Part shown: positions 1 through 6,151 of the stretch, one piece after another
How the letters are laid out: every line of letters starts with the position of its first letter
Position numbering within the stretch: the stretch's first letter is position 1
Assembly (NCBI GenBank): GCA_938044055.1
Contig: CALIQO010000274.1
Coordinates: forward strand, 1-7,025
DNA: 7,025 nucleotides
Direction of reading: 5' to 3'
Origin: an uncultured Saprospiraceae bacterium
GTDB taxonomy: Bacteria; Bacteroidota; Bacteroidia; Chitinophagales; Saprospiraceae
Program-made: the position numbers and the translations under genes
The notes under the pieces: generated by a model
What the model saw: the letters and a program-made list of their open reading frames with translations, nothing else
Told to the model about the DNA's origin: nothing
Databases searched by the model: none

Positions 1-219
1 AGTACGATGGATGGTTCCGGTATCAGAGGTCCAGGAAGGACACAAGCCTGCACTGATTAAAGCCTGTCTAGATTTAGAAGTATATGGTACATGCCAGGCT
101 TTTATACCTGGTTCGTATTTCACATCTGGAAGTTTTTTAATAAGATGTTCTAGACCATGATGCGCACGGATAATGAATCGTTTTTCACCCGCTACTTGTG
201 ATTCAATAATTTTTACCAT
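1..219 (-). CDS. Tyrosine recombinase (phage integrase/integron-integrase type), N-terminal part only
   Basis: The frame is open from an ATG at 219-217 to the left edge, giving 73 residues with no stop. The protein begins MVKIIES and has the sequence KKLPDVKYEPGIKAWHVPYT at about residues 29-48. This matches the pattern 'LPgvkW...lkaWhvPyt' that I know from the N-terminal extension of Bacteroidota tyrosine recombinases, often annotated as site-specific integrase or integron integrase. That module precedes the SAM-like core-binding domain and the catalytic RHRY domain, both of which would lie outside the window. The ATG at 224-222 is not the start, because its frame stops after three codons. 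By family knowledge the enzyme would cut and rejoin DNA at short inverted core sites. The gene reads outward, with its start facing the inverted-repeat region and the accessory genes, as an integron integrase does. Family assignment rests on this short module only, so integron integrase versus genomic-island or transposon integrase is open. Confidence 0.7.
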   Translation of the reverse strand, partial: MVKIIESQVAGEKRFIIRAHHGLEHLIKKLPDVKYEPGIKAWHVPYTSKSRQALISAGLCPSWTSDTGTIHRT

Positions 220-244
220 AACATTCTAAGTATTATATAAAACT

Positions 245-258
245 ACCCTTGATAGGGT
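245..258. repeat. Perfect 5-bp stem-loop in the recombinase 5' leader
   Basis: ACCCT (245-249), loop TGAT, AGGGT (254-258), with A/T-rich flanks that can extend the stem past a short bulge. It lies about 26 bp upstream of the recombinase ATG. It could be an operator or a leader hairpin that controls recombinase expression. No homologous element is known to me, so the function is inference. Confidence 0.45.
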
Positions 259-282
259 TTTATGGCGTAAACATAATAAAAA

Positions 283-294
283 TATCAATTGATA
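283..294. repeat. 12-bp perfect palindrome TATCAATTGATA
   Basis: TATCAATTGATA equals its own reverse complement. It sits 63 bp upstream of the recombinase start, and TGATA recurs at 301-305 and GATAAC at 350-355. A repressor or recombinase arm-type binding site is possible. AT-rich palindromes of this size can also arise by chance. Confidence 0.4.
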
Positions 295-335
295 ACCAAC
301 TGATATATAGAGAAATAAATACAATAGTCGTTACT

Positions 336-372
336 AACGGTTATTAACTGATAACAAACATTTACAACCGTT
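336..372. repeat. Nested inverted repeats, candidate attI-like/recombinase-binding region
   Basis: The outer arms are AACGGTT (336-342) and AACCGTT (366-372), a perfect 7-bp inverted repeat. Inside lies GTTAT (340-344) with ATAAC (351-355). The right side continues as GTTTAAC (370-376), which fits the integron core-site pattern RYYYAAC; its complement is GTTAAAC. The position, about 120-150 bp from the recombinase start, is where an attI-type site would be expected. The motif fit is seen in the sequence; the function is inferred. Confidence 0.35.
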
Positions 373-442
373 TAACCATCCGAAGTTCTGTACAACAAGG
401 AATAAAAACAAGCATATTATATCCCTGCCGCAATACAGCATA

Positions 443-483
443 GAACAACATTTGCGGAGATATTTATAGCTCCAGCGTTATAT
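443..483 (+). other. Candidate attC-like hairpin (site A)
   Basis: GAACAAC (443-449) and GTTATAT (477-483; the GTT pairs with AAC at 447-449) bound a strong internal stem. GCGGAG (454-459) pairs with CTCCAGC (470-476), leaving A474 unpaired. A further short pairing, TAT 461-463 with ATA 466-468, closes the tip. AAC/GTT at the outer ends and one extrahelical base in the inner stem are features of integron attC recombination sites. Against this, the site is short (41 bp; known attC sites are about 57 bp or longer), the spacer is asymmetric (4 nt versus 0), and the R boxes do not follow RYYYAAC/GTTRRRY beyond the AAC/GTT core. It shares CAACATTTGCG with the site at the right edge of the window. 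Confidence 0.35.
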
Positions 484-609
484 ACACATTAGTAGAGTGG
501 CAGAAAATATATACAACCTCAGAAGTGGAAAAAAGCAATAATATTTTATTTTTAACCGATGGCAGTGTCTATCATACTTTAAATCGAAGTGAATGCTTAA
601 GACGATTAG

Positions 610-981
610 ATGAAAACAGTACGACCTCCCCGAACTTGCAAAGTGTGTGACTCCTATATTGTAGGAAGAAGCGATAAGCAGTTCTGCTGTATAGATTGTA
701 AGAACGCCTATCACATAGATCTAAGAAAGGGAACTGCTGTAGCGGTACAGAAAATAGATAAGATTCTTCACCGGAATTATGCCATACTCCTGGAACTCAT
801 GCCCAAGAATGCCGCTACGATTAAAGTAGATCGTAAAATCCTAGACAGTAAAAATTTCAACACAACCTATTATACAAGATTATACAAGAACAGCCGAGGG
901 AAAATATATCATCAAGTTTATGATTATGCCTGGATGGAATTTTCCGATGGAGAAATTCTCATTGTAAGAAACAACTCTTAA
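610..981 (+). CDS. Small Bacteroidota zinc-ribbon protein of unknown function
   Basis: The 123-residue product carries a zinc-ribbon at its N-terminus: C10-x2-C13, then GRSDKQFC (19-26), C27 and C30, followed by KNAY (31-34). This pattern, CxxC...GRxDKkFCsxxCrNaY, is typical of a large family of about 120-residue hypothetical proteins that I know from many Bacteroidota genomes. C27 next to C26 is an extra cysteine. The rest (40-120) is basic at first, and the stretch KNSRGKIYHQVYDYAW (93-108) fits the conserved 'Y.nkkG..YyfcYdyGy' tail of the family. The length is normal, so the gene is complete. A TAG lies directly in frame before the ATG, so the start cannot be further upstream. There is no clear ribosome-binding site, as is common in Bacteroidota. 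The gene is alone on the plus strand and is followed after 14 nt by an attC-like hairpin, so it may be a mobile cassette gene. The molecular function is not known to me; binding of DNA or RNA is a guess from the ribbon. Confidence 0.85.
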   Translation: MKTVRPPRTCKVCDSYIVGRSDKQFCCIDCKNAYHIDLRKGTAVAVQKIDKILHRNYAILLELMPKNAATIKVDRKILDSKNFNTTYYTRLYKNSRGKIYHQVYDYAWMEFSDGEILIVRNNS

Positions 982-995
982 GTTTCAATCGAAGA

Positions 996-1073
996 GAACA
1001 ACTAGAAAGCATTGCTTCATGTAAGAGGTATCATCTTAATTAAAGGCTATAATGTAACTGCACCAAGTTATCC
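996..1073 (+). other. Candidate attC-like hairpin (site C) downstream of the zinc-ribbon gene
   Basis: From the outside in, GAACAAC (996-1002) faces GTTATCC (1067-1073), pairing through AAC/GTT. Unpaired spacers follow, of 6 nt (1003-1008) and 5 nt (1062-1066). Next GCATTGC (1009-1015) pairs with GTAACTGC (1054-1061; one G-T pair), leaving C1058 extrahelical. The variable loop (1016-1053) has its own small hairpin, TAAGA 1022-1026 with TCTTA 1034-1038. The 78-bp size, box order, spacer lengths and single extrahelical base are those of an integron attC site, and the site begins 14 nt after a gene stop, as in a cassette. Departures: the R boxes do not fit RYYYAAC/GTTRRRY outside AAC/GTT, and the extra base is on the 3' arm, whereas classical sites carry it on the other arm. 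Confidence 0.4.
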
Positions 1074-1122
1074 ATGAGCGTACAATGCTGTAAAAGTTTC
1101 AGAGGATAATACAATAGGATAG

Positions 1123-1165
1123 AAGCCTGTCTAGATGCAATCAGGTTTAAGACGCTCAATCAGGC
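1123..1165. repeat. Short repeats downstream of the third serine hydrolase
   Basis: AAGCCTGTCTAGAT (1123-1136) is an exact 14-bp direct copy of 60-73, which lies inside the recombinase gene. CAATCAGG occurs twice, 19 bp apart (1138-1145 and 1157-1164). GCCTG (1125-1129) can pair with CAGGC (1161-1165) across a long loop. The segment lies just past the 3' end of the hydrolase genes, where a terminator would be expected, but no strong stem with a U-run is visible. What the repeats do is not clear. Confidence 0.35.
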
Positions 1166-1175
1166 CATTAATAAT

Positions 1176-2570
1176 TCACTCTAGAGAAGGAAGAATAAAC
1201 TTAGGAATCATTTCATTAGGCGGAGTAGTTTTCCCATACAATTGATAAGAATTATAATTCGCTCCTGTAAATACGGTAATCATGTCAAGCTCGGGCCAGA
1301 TATTTATTTTCTGTCCACCGTTACCAGAAGCCATATAAGAATTATACCGCCGACCATCAATCGTAAAAAACTTGTGCAGCCATAGAAATCCATAATCTCC
1401 TGTGTCCATATGGAAAGTTTTATCTACCCAGTTTTTAGATATAACTTGTCTGCCATTCCACATTCCACCATCCTTATACATTTTAGCTAACTTAGCCAGA
1501 TCTCGGGGCCTTAATTTCATGGTATTGAAAGTTGTGGAACTCGACTTGTTAGGCTCGAATGTCCAGTCGTAATTTCTTATTCCCATAGGCTTAAAGAGAT
1601 GCTCTTCGGCAAATGTTTCAATATTTTCCGATGTTGTTATTTCTACTAAACTTCCTATAGCTAAAGCACAACCCGTGCAGTAGGAAGATGACTCTCCAGC
1701 TTCTTTCACCATAGGCAAGTCAAGCGTATGCTTCACCCAATCCTCACTCTGCATCATAGAATATTCATTGCCACGACTTTCTGGATTGTTATTCTCACAA
1801 TCTAAGCCATGTCTATACATCAACAGATGCTCAATGGTTAATTGCTTCTTACGTTCATCGATATGAGCAATGTCTGAGTACATGGAAGTGAAAAAAGGAA
1901 GAATGTTTTCTTTTTCACTCTTAATAAGGCCTTGATCTATTGCTATACCTAGAATCCCTCCTATGAAAGGCTTGGTGGCAGATCTCAATGGATGAGGTGT
2001 ATCTGCGTCGTAACCGTAGAAATATTCCTCAAGAACGAGCTTGTCATTCTTCACAATGAGGATGCTGTTGACATCTCGATAGGTACCATCAATTGTTTCT
2101 CTTATCATATTGAAAATCAGCGAAGGATTCTTAATTTCTTCTTCTATATCCCCGACGGCTAATCCATCACCTAAAAATTCAGGTACCTGGTATTCGTAAT
2201 TTTCAGAATGTCCGTACAATTTCCTTCGAGGTAAGAATTCCATTTTATTGAACGGCGTATCTAAGTGCTTGAATGTTTTTCCGTCGGCTCGATAACCGAT
2301 GATTTCGTTATCAGCCCGATGGAATATTACAGGTGATTCTTGATTGTTTAAAAATGTATCCTTCGATATATATTCTAGAGGATACTTAGCTCCATCTATA
2401 ACCGCATAAAGAATCGTATCTAGTTCGGATGCTTCAAGCGTCAAGGTGCTCTGATTTATGTACTCATACGTGCCTTCATATTCTAGCAGTCTATGATAAT
2501 GAGATTGCTCATCACTCATTGTACAACTTATGATCAATGTCAAGTGCATTAGTAATATGCGTTTCTTCAT
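1176..2570 (-). CDS. Serine hydrolase, class C beta-lactamase/PBP-like (COG1680), probable lipoprotein with N-terminal beta-barrel domain
   Basis: 464 residues. The N-terminus MKKR, a hydrophobic stretch and a lipobox-like IISC with Cys16 suggest an exported lipoprotein. Residues about 30-103 (YEGTYEY...PVIFHRADNEIIGYRADG) resemble the small beta-barrel domain (DUF3471-like) that usually sits at the C-terminus of such hydrolases. Residues about 145-460 form the catalytic domain. SATK (197-200) supplies the nucleophile Ser197 and Lys200; Tyr297 in SSYCTGC is the second-motif tyrosine, with Thr299 where Asn is common; GNGGQ (416-420) replaces the HTG/KTG box. YC[ST]G and GxGGQ variants are normal in COG1680 esterase/peptidase-like members, so activity is likely, but the substrate (D-amino-acid peptide, ester or beta-lactam) cannot be told. 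The gene is last in a run of three hydrolases, 30 bp after the second. Its AAAATAAAAAA leader has no Shine-Dalgarno sequence. Confidence 0.9.
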   Translation of the reverse strand: MKKRILLMHLTLIISCTMSDEQSHYHRLLEYEGTYEYINQSTLTLEASELDTILYAVIDGAKYPLEYISKDTFLNNQESPVIFHRADNEIIGYRADGKTFKHLDTPFNKMEFLPRRKLYGHSENYEYQVPEFLGDGLAVGDIEEEIKNPSLIFNMIRETIDGTYRDVNSILIVKNDKLVLEEYFYGYDADTPHPLRSATKPFIGGILGIAIDQGLIKSEKENILPFFTSMYSDIAHIDERKKQLTIEHLLMYRHGLDCENNNPESRGNEYSMMQSEDWVKHTLDLPMVKEAGESSSYCTGCALAIGSLVEITTSENIETFAEEHLFKPMGIRNYDWTFEPNKSSSTTFNTMKLRPRDLAKLAKMYKDGGMWNGRQVISKNWVDKTFHMDTGDYGFLWLHKFFTIDGRRYNSYMASGNGGQKINIWPELDMITVFTGANYNSYQLYGKTTPPNEMIPKFILPSLE

Positions 2571-2600
2571 TTTTTTATTTTATAGGTTATCGCAGTTGTT

Positions 2601-4025
2601 CTATTTTTTCTCTTTCTCAATCTTCTTTAGCATAAGGGCAGCATTAGAGTTAGATGGGTTTAACTCTAGAGATTTTAAATAGTTTATCTTAGATAATTCT
2701 AATTGTCCATCTGTGTAATATCCTTCTGCTAAACTGTCGTAAGCATTAGATGAATGAGGAAATTCCTTCACATTTAATCTAAATAAAGCAATAGCATTAT
2801 TAATGTCTTTCTTGCTCATATATTTATAACCTATTCGATTAAGGACATTTTCATAATGGACATATGGAAACTTTTCTTTTAGATTAAAGTATGCATCCTC
2901 AAGATTAACCGATTTCCCAGAACCTATGACTTCAGTTAATGCAGAGATAAACGCAGGAGTTGTATCGACTAAATCTTGATCTAAGCATCCTACGATTCTG
3001 TTAGTTATGTTGTCTACATTATGCGGTATTCTATATCCATTAGAAAACCATATTACAGAAATATCCTTACTAGGAAATATTCTATAATTTACAAGTCCAC
3101 CTCCGTTAAAACCATATGAGTCTATTCCATTTAAAGTCTGCTTATCCCAGCCGTAAGTAAATCCTGTCCCGACTTGATATTGAAAAGGTGAAAACATTTT
3201 CTTTTTAGATTTCTCACTGATCAGGCTATTTTCATTTAGCTTTTTATCCCATTCAATTAAATCATCTAGGGACATAGTAATGCCTATTGCCCCATACATG
3301 AATTCAGGTACCATGAAGTGAAATTCTTTTAACCTTCCCTCGTTATCTGGTTTATACTCAATTACTCTGTTGGGAACTATATCTGAACTATTAGAAAAAC
3401 ATACCTCGCTATCTTCTTCGAACTGACTGGTGATATAGCGCTCGAAACTGCCATTGGTTATTTCTCTAATTAGCCTATTCAATAGCCAGAAATTAGTCTG
3501 GTTATAACTGGCTCTTTCTCCAGGTGGAAACTGGATATCTCTGCCATAGATGTTTTTCGTGGCTACATCTTCTGACCGGCTTTTTTCATCGCGCATGTCT
3601 GGTAGTCCAGAAGAATGTGAAAGTAGATGTTTGATTTTTACTCCATTCCATTTCTTAGGCAAGTCCGATAAGTGTTCTGAAATATTATCTTCCAGCGCAA
3701 TTTCACCTTGTTCTATCAATTGAAATATTCCGACAGAAACGAATATTTTAGAAAGTGAATGTAACCTGAATAGAGATGTATCTGATATAGGAACATTGTG
3801 TTCTAAGTCTGCCGTTCCGATGTAGTTTTTATACACAAGATTGTTGTCCTTAATCACGGCAACCGCAGCTCCTGTAATTTCTAGATCTTGCATAGCTTCT
3901 TTAATGAAAGTGGTGATTTCCTCTTTCTGTGATTTAAGGATTTCAGATTGACAATTTATTATTGCAGGTAAGCACAGGGCAATAATCAAGAATAGGGATA
4001 GCGTGTTTATTGATTTATGTTTCAT
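2601..4025 (-). CDS. Exported serine hydrolase, class C beta-lactamase/PBP-like, with C-terminal TPR-like repeats
   Basis: 474 residues. A signal peptide (residues 1 to about 26, SLFLIIALCLPAIINCQS) directs export. Cys25 is preceded by Asn, a poor lipobox, so a soluble periplasmic form is as likely as a lipoprotein. The catalytic domain spans about 33-350. SLSK (90-93) holds Ser90/Lys93; HLLSHSSGLPD (133-143) is the conserved HxSGL segment; YNQTNF (174-179) is the YxN-equivalent found as YNQTN in many Bacteroidota homologues; GFNGGG (305-310) stands for the third motif. Residues about 390-470 look like TPR repeats: NRIGYKYMSKKDINNAIALF, then a second helical pair ending SLELNPSN. This architecture (beta-lactamase fold plus TPR tail) is common in Bacteroidota and suggests protein-protein contact. 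The gene starts 89 bp after the stop of the upstream hydrolase and ends 30 bp before the next, so all three are probably co-transcribed. The substrate is unknown. Confidence 0.9.
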   Translation of the reverse strand: MKHKSINTLSLFLIIALCLPAIINCQSEILKSQKEEITTFIKEAMQDLEITGAAVAVIKDNNLVYKNYIGTADLEHNVPISDTSLFRLHSLSKIFVSVGIFQLIEQGEIALEDNISEHLSDLPKKWNGVKIKHLLSHSSGLPDMRDEKSRSEDVATKNIYGRDIQFPPGERASYNQTNFWLLNRLIREITNGSFERYITSQFEEDSEVCFSNSSDIVPNRVIEYKPDNEGRLKEFHFMVPEFMYGAIGITMSLDDLIEWDKKLNENSLISEKSKKKMFSPFQYQVGTGFTYGWDKQTLNGIDSYGFNGGGLVNYRIFPSKDISVIWFSNGYRIPHNVDNITNRIVGCLDQDLVDTTPAFISALTEVIGSGKSVNLEDAYFNLKEKFPYVHYENVLNRIGYKYMSKKDINNAIALFRLNVKEFPHSSNAYDSLAEGYYTDGQLELSKINYLKSLELNPSNSNAALMLKKIEKEKK

Positions 4026-4114
4026 TGTGGCAGTATGTGTGTCTTAGAACTTATTAGAAAAAGAATTTTTATATATCGTTGTTATGGAATTCGTTTTAAT
4101 TGAAGTAGTGGCTT
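4026..4114 (-). other. Gap between first and second hydrolase genes
   Basis: These 89 bp contain no strong terminator; only an A-run/T-run dyad (about 4057-4070) is seen, which supports read-through between the two hydrolase genes. GTTGTTA (4078-4084) is a one-base variant of the GTTGTTC found in other gaps of the window, and AAC at 4048-4050 could face it. The intervening stem is poor, so no recombination site is claimed. Confidence 0.35.
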
Positions 4115-5944
4115 TCATTTCTTAACTTTATGGAAGAGTATAAAATCATTGTTTATGGAATTATACACTTTGCAGCCATTTACGCTTCCTTTCTCATCCT
4201 TTAGGAAAATTAACTTAGTTATGTGCCACTTGTCGGTTTTAAACGTATCCATACTTGTCTGTTCCATCATGATATCTTCTAGCCCAAACATTTTTAGAAC
4301 GGCTTTTCCATTGGATTCAGTTACAACGAAATTTTTAGAAATAGCGCTATTATAATAGTCTCCATGTATATTAAAATCAATATCTGTTTTAGGAAAATTC
4401 TTGGTTTCTACCTCACTAATGTTGTAAGTATCGGCGTCAACAGAATAACTCGAAGTGATTTCATTCTGATTGTTCGATATATTTAGCACTATATCGGCTA
4501 TTTTATTTGCCAAGTAAAATGTTCGCCATTCACCATCGTTAGTAAAGTATAGTAATGAAACATCCATTTCAGGGTAATAAGAAGCATAAGTTCTGTACCC
4601 TTGTATGATACCTTGTGATAGTTTTTGATTGATTCCTTTATATTTCGTTTTTTGAAAACCAAATGCCCAATTCCAGGAATCTGGATCATCATGAATTCCA
4701 GTTTCAATAAGCTTAAGTGTCTCCGTTCCACCTACCTTACCTGTCTTATAATTATTCATCCACTTTCCATAGTCATCTATGGTGGTATGCACTGAAAAAA
4801 TATCGATATTCTTTACTTGTTCCTGAAAAGTTGTCCTAGGTACATCAATGCCATCATAGTATCCATCTTTTTTATAAGAACTTGAGGAGTTCCTAGAAAT
4901 GCTATTACTGCCTTCATGGATGTAACTATCATTCATATTCAAGGGTATAAATATATTTTCCTTTACCCATTGTGCATATGGTATTCCTGTTACACGTGAA
5001 ATAAGTTCTGCGATTATGAAGTAGCCTGAATTGCTATACCTGTATTCTGTTCCTGGTTGAAAATAGGGTTCTTGAAATTGCATTATAGCATTTAAAATTC
5101 GATCGCTTGTAATATTGTCACCATCGTTTTCATCATATCCTGACATAGCCAGTATATGATCATAATCTTTTATTCCACTCACATTTAATACTAGATGAAG
5201 TATGGCAATGTTATCGCCATATTCTGGGAACTCAGGGATAAAATCTCGAATGCTATTTCTCAAATCAAATTTCTCTTCTGTAGCCAGTAAGGCAATTGAG
5301 AAAGCCGCTATTTGCTTAGATACAGATGCCATGTCGAATACAGTTGAATCTGTGATACTGATATTGTGATTCATGTCTGCAAGACCAAAACTTCTTTTAT
5401 AATATGGTTTTCCATTCTTTTGAATTAGGATAGAAGCTCCTGGATTGTTTTCATTGTAAAAATGAGATATCAGATTATCAATCTGTTCGACTTCTGAGTG
5501 AGAGGTTTCTTTCAAGTAATCCAATACTATTTTATAGTTTCCAGATGCAGCGCCATTCCATCTTCTAATGATTACTTTATGATTTCCAGATAAGTGAGAA
5601 TTAAAAACCACGAAACTTGCATCATTCGCCGTATTTAACTCATCGATAATATCACCTTCAGGCGAAAGGATTGTGATTAGCAAGTTGAGTTCCTCATCTA
5701 TTTTAAAAGAACCTCTTTCTATTCTTATAATAGCGGTATGATCCTTAGCCATACGCACCAAGAATTCATCTTGTTCTTGGACACCGATTTTATCATCAAT
5801 TACCTGATTGAGTTCTAGAATTATAGGTCCAGATATGGCATGAGATCCATGGGTATATATATTTAATAAAAGGAAGACAATAACTGATGCGAAATGTGAA
5901 ACAGTCTGGGAATTGCTTTTACATATTACTGTATAGGGTTTCAT
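4115..5944 (-). CDS. Large exported serine hydrolase-like protein: PPC-like domain, beta-lactamase fold, C-terminal barrel; third active-site motif missing
   Basis: 609 residues. The N-terminus has a basic start and a hydrophobic segment (about 18-31, ASVIVFLLLNIY), probably a signal peptide. Residues about 40-145 resemble the bacterial pre-peptidase C-terminal (PPC) jelly-roll: ILSPEGDII, then SGNHKVIIRRWNGAASGNYK. The catalytic-like domain covers about 150-490. SVSK (207-210) gives Ser207/Lys210, and YSN (303-305) is intact. The usual HTSG segment reads NVSG (254-257), and the expected GH[ST]GG box before GYRTY reads LSQGI (442-446), so the third-motif His/Lys is absent. Residues about 520-606 (HGDYYNSAIS ... 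GLEDIMMEQTSMDTF) look like the C-terminal DUF3471-type barrel. It is the first of three hydrolases on this strand, with a 207-bp gap upstream that should hold the promoter. The protein may be catalytically altered, with binding or regulatory use, or may depend only on Ser/Lys/Tyr. Confidence 0.88.
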   Translation of the reverse strand: MKPYTVICKSNSQTVSHFASVIVFLLLNIYTHGSHAISGPIILELNQVIDDKIGVQEQDEFLVRMAKDHTAIIRIERGSFKIDEELNLLITILSPEGDIIDELNTANDASFVVFNSHLSGNHKVIIRRWNGAASGNYKIVLDYLKETSHSEVEQIDNLISHFYNENNPGASILIQKNGKPYYKRSFGLADMNHNISITDSTVFDMASVSKQIAAFSIALLATEEKFDLRNSIRDFIPEFPEYGDNIAILHLVLNVSGIKDYDHILAMSGYDENDGDNITSDRILNAIMQFQEPYFQPGTEYRYSNSGYFIIAELISRVTGIPYAQWVKENIFIPLNMNDSYIHEGSNSISRNSSSSYKKDGYYDGIDVPRTTFQEQVKNIDIFSVHTTIDDYGKWMNNYKTGKVGGTETLKLIETGIHDDPDSWNWAFGFQKTKYKGINQKLSQGIIQGYRTYASYYPEMDVSLLYFTNDGEWRTFYLANKIADIVLNISNNQNEITSSYSVDADTYNISEVETKNFPKTDIDFNIHGDYYNSAISKNFVVTESNGKAVLKMFGLEDIMMEQTSMDTFKTDKWHITKLIFLKDEKGSVNGCKVYNSINNDFILFHKVKK

Positions 5945-6041
5945 ATTGAATAGTTGATGTTTCTTTAGTTCTTAAAGAATAGATGACTTGAGCTTTATCG
6001 AGAAAGTTTCACAACTATAAATGTTTATTTCATTTATTTTA

Positions 6042-6047
6042 TGTCAA
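6042..6047 (-). promoter_or_regulatory. Possible promoter element upstream of the hydrolase genes
   Basis: On the minus strand this reads TTGACA, about 98 bp upstream of the first hydrolase ATG. Downstream, TATAGTTG matches seven of eight positions of the Bacteroidota -7 element TAnnTTTG. The spacing from TTG (about 25 nt) is longer than the usual 19-21, so this is only a candidate. The same bases can also be read as one arm of a weak recombination-type inverted repeat with 6080-6086. Confidence 0.25.
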
Positions 6048-6080
6048 CATCATTATATAGGAAGTAAGAAGAATATTCAG

Positions 6081-6108
6081 TTGTTCTCTCAGGGAGTGCT
6101 TAGAACAA
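6081..6108. repeat. Inverted repeat/hairpin downstream of the 236-residue gene
   Basis: TTGTTCT (6081-6087) is the perfect complement of AGAACAA (6102-6108). An inner CTC (6088-6090) can pair with GAG (6094-6096), leaving a 5-nt bulge. It lies about 45 bp past the stop of the minus-strand gene at 6152. It could act as a transcription terminator between that gene and the hydrolase genes, but no U-run follows it on the minus strand. Its left arm contains the GTTGTTC heptamer seen in other gaps. Confidence 0.45.
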
Positions 6109-6151
6109 GAATACTATAGCATATCTAGACAATAGAAATGGGAGAGAGCTT

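Larger units (their letters stand above)
220..609. other. Gene-free, inverted-repeat-rich region between recombinase and zinc-ribbon gene
   Basis: This stretch of 390 bases contains no ORF with a credible start. It is AT-rich and holds, in order, a perfect 5-bp-stem hairpin (245-258), a 12-bp palindrome (283-294), nested inverted repeats (336-372) and a hairpin bounded by AAC/GTT (443-483). The divergent promoters of the recombinase and of the zinc-ribbon gene should lie here, but I find no convincing Bacteroidota -33/-7 pair (TTG / TAnnTTTG). If the system is integron-like, the primary insertion site (attI equivalent) would be expected in this interval. From 444 to 650 one plus-strand frame stays open without an ATG; it is treated as a possible gene remnant in the findings. 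Confidence 0.6.

Noticed and set aside
220..609. CRISPR array, tRNA or rRNA
   Set aside because: No regularly spaced repeats, cloverleaf or conserved RNA sequence were seen here or elsewhere in the window.
478..714. Minus-strand frame of 78 codons across the zinc-ribbon gene start
   Set aside because: It is antisense to the well-supported zinc-ribbon gene, has no family signature and its composition looks like a chance frame.
2521..2600. Site-like AACAAC...GTTGTAC pair on the minus strand at the junction of the second and third hydrolases
   Set aside because: One arm lies inside the signal-peptide codons of the third hydrolase and no inner stem is visible.
4149..4355. Plus-strand frame of 68 codons inside the first hydrolase gene
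   Set aside because: It is fully antisense to the C-terminal barrel domain of a clearly coding gene.
4498..4731. Minus-strand frame of 77 codons inside the first hydrolase gene
   Set aside because: It is on the same strand but out of frame with a recognised catalytic domain; no frameshift is suggested because the main frame keeps the GYRTY and YYPE signatures throughout.
6042..6086. Possible further recombination site: TGTCAAC (6042-6048) facing GTTGTTC (6080-6086)
   Set aside because: The outer arms pair through CAAC/GTTG, but I found no convincing inner stem, and the left arm doubles as a TTGACA promoter-like hexamer on the other strand.
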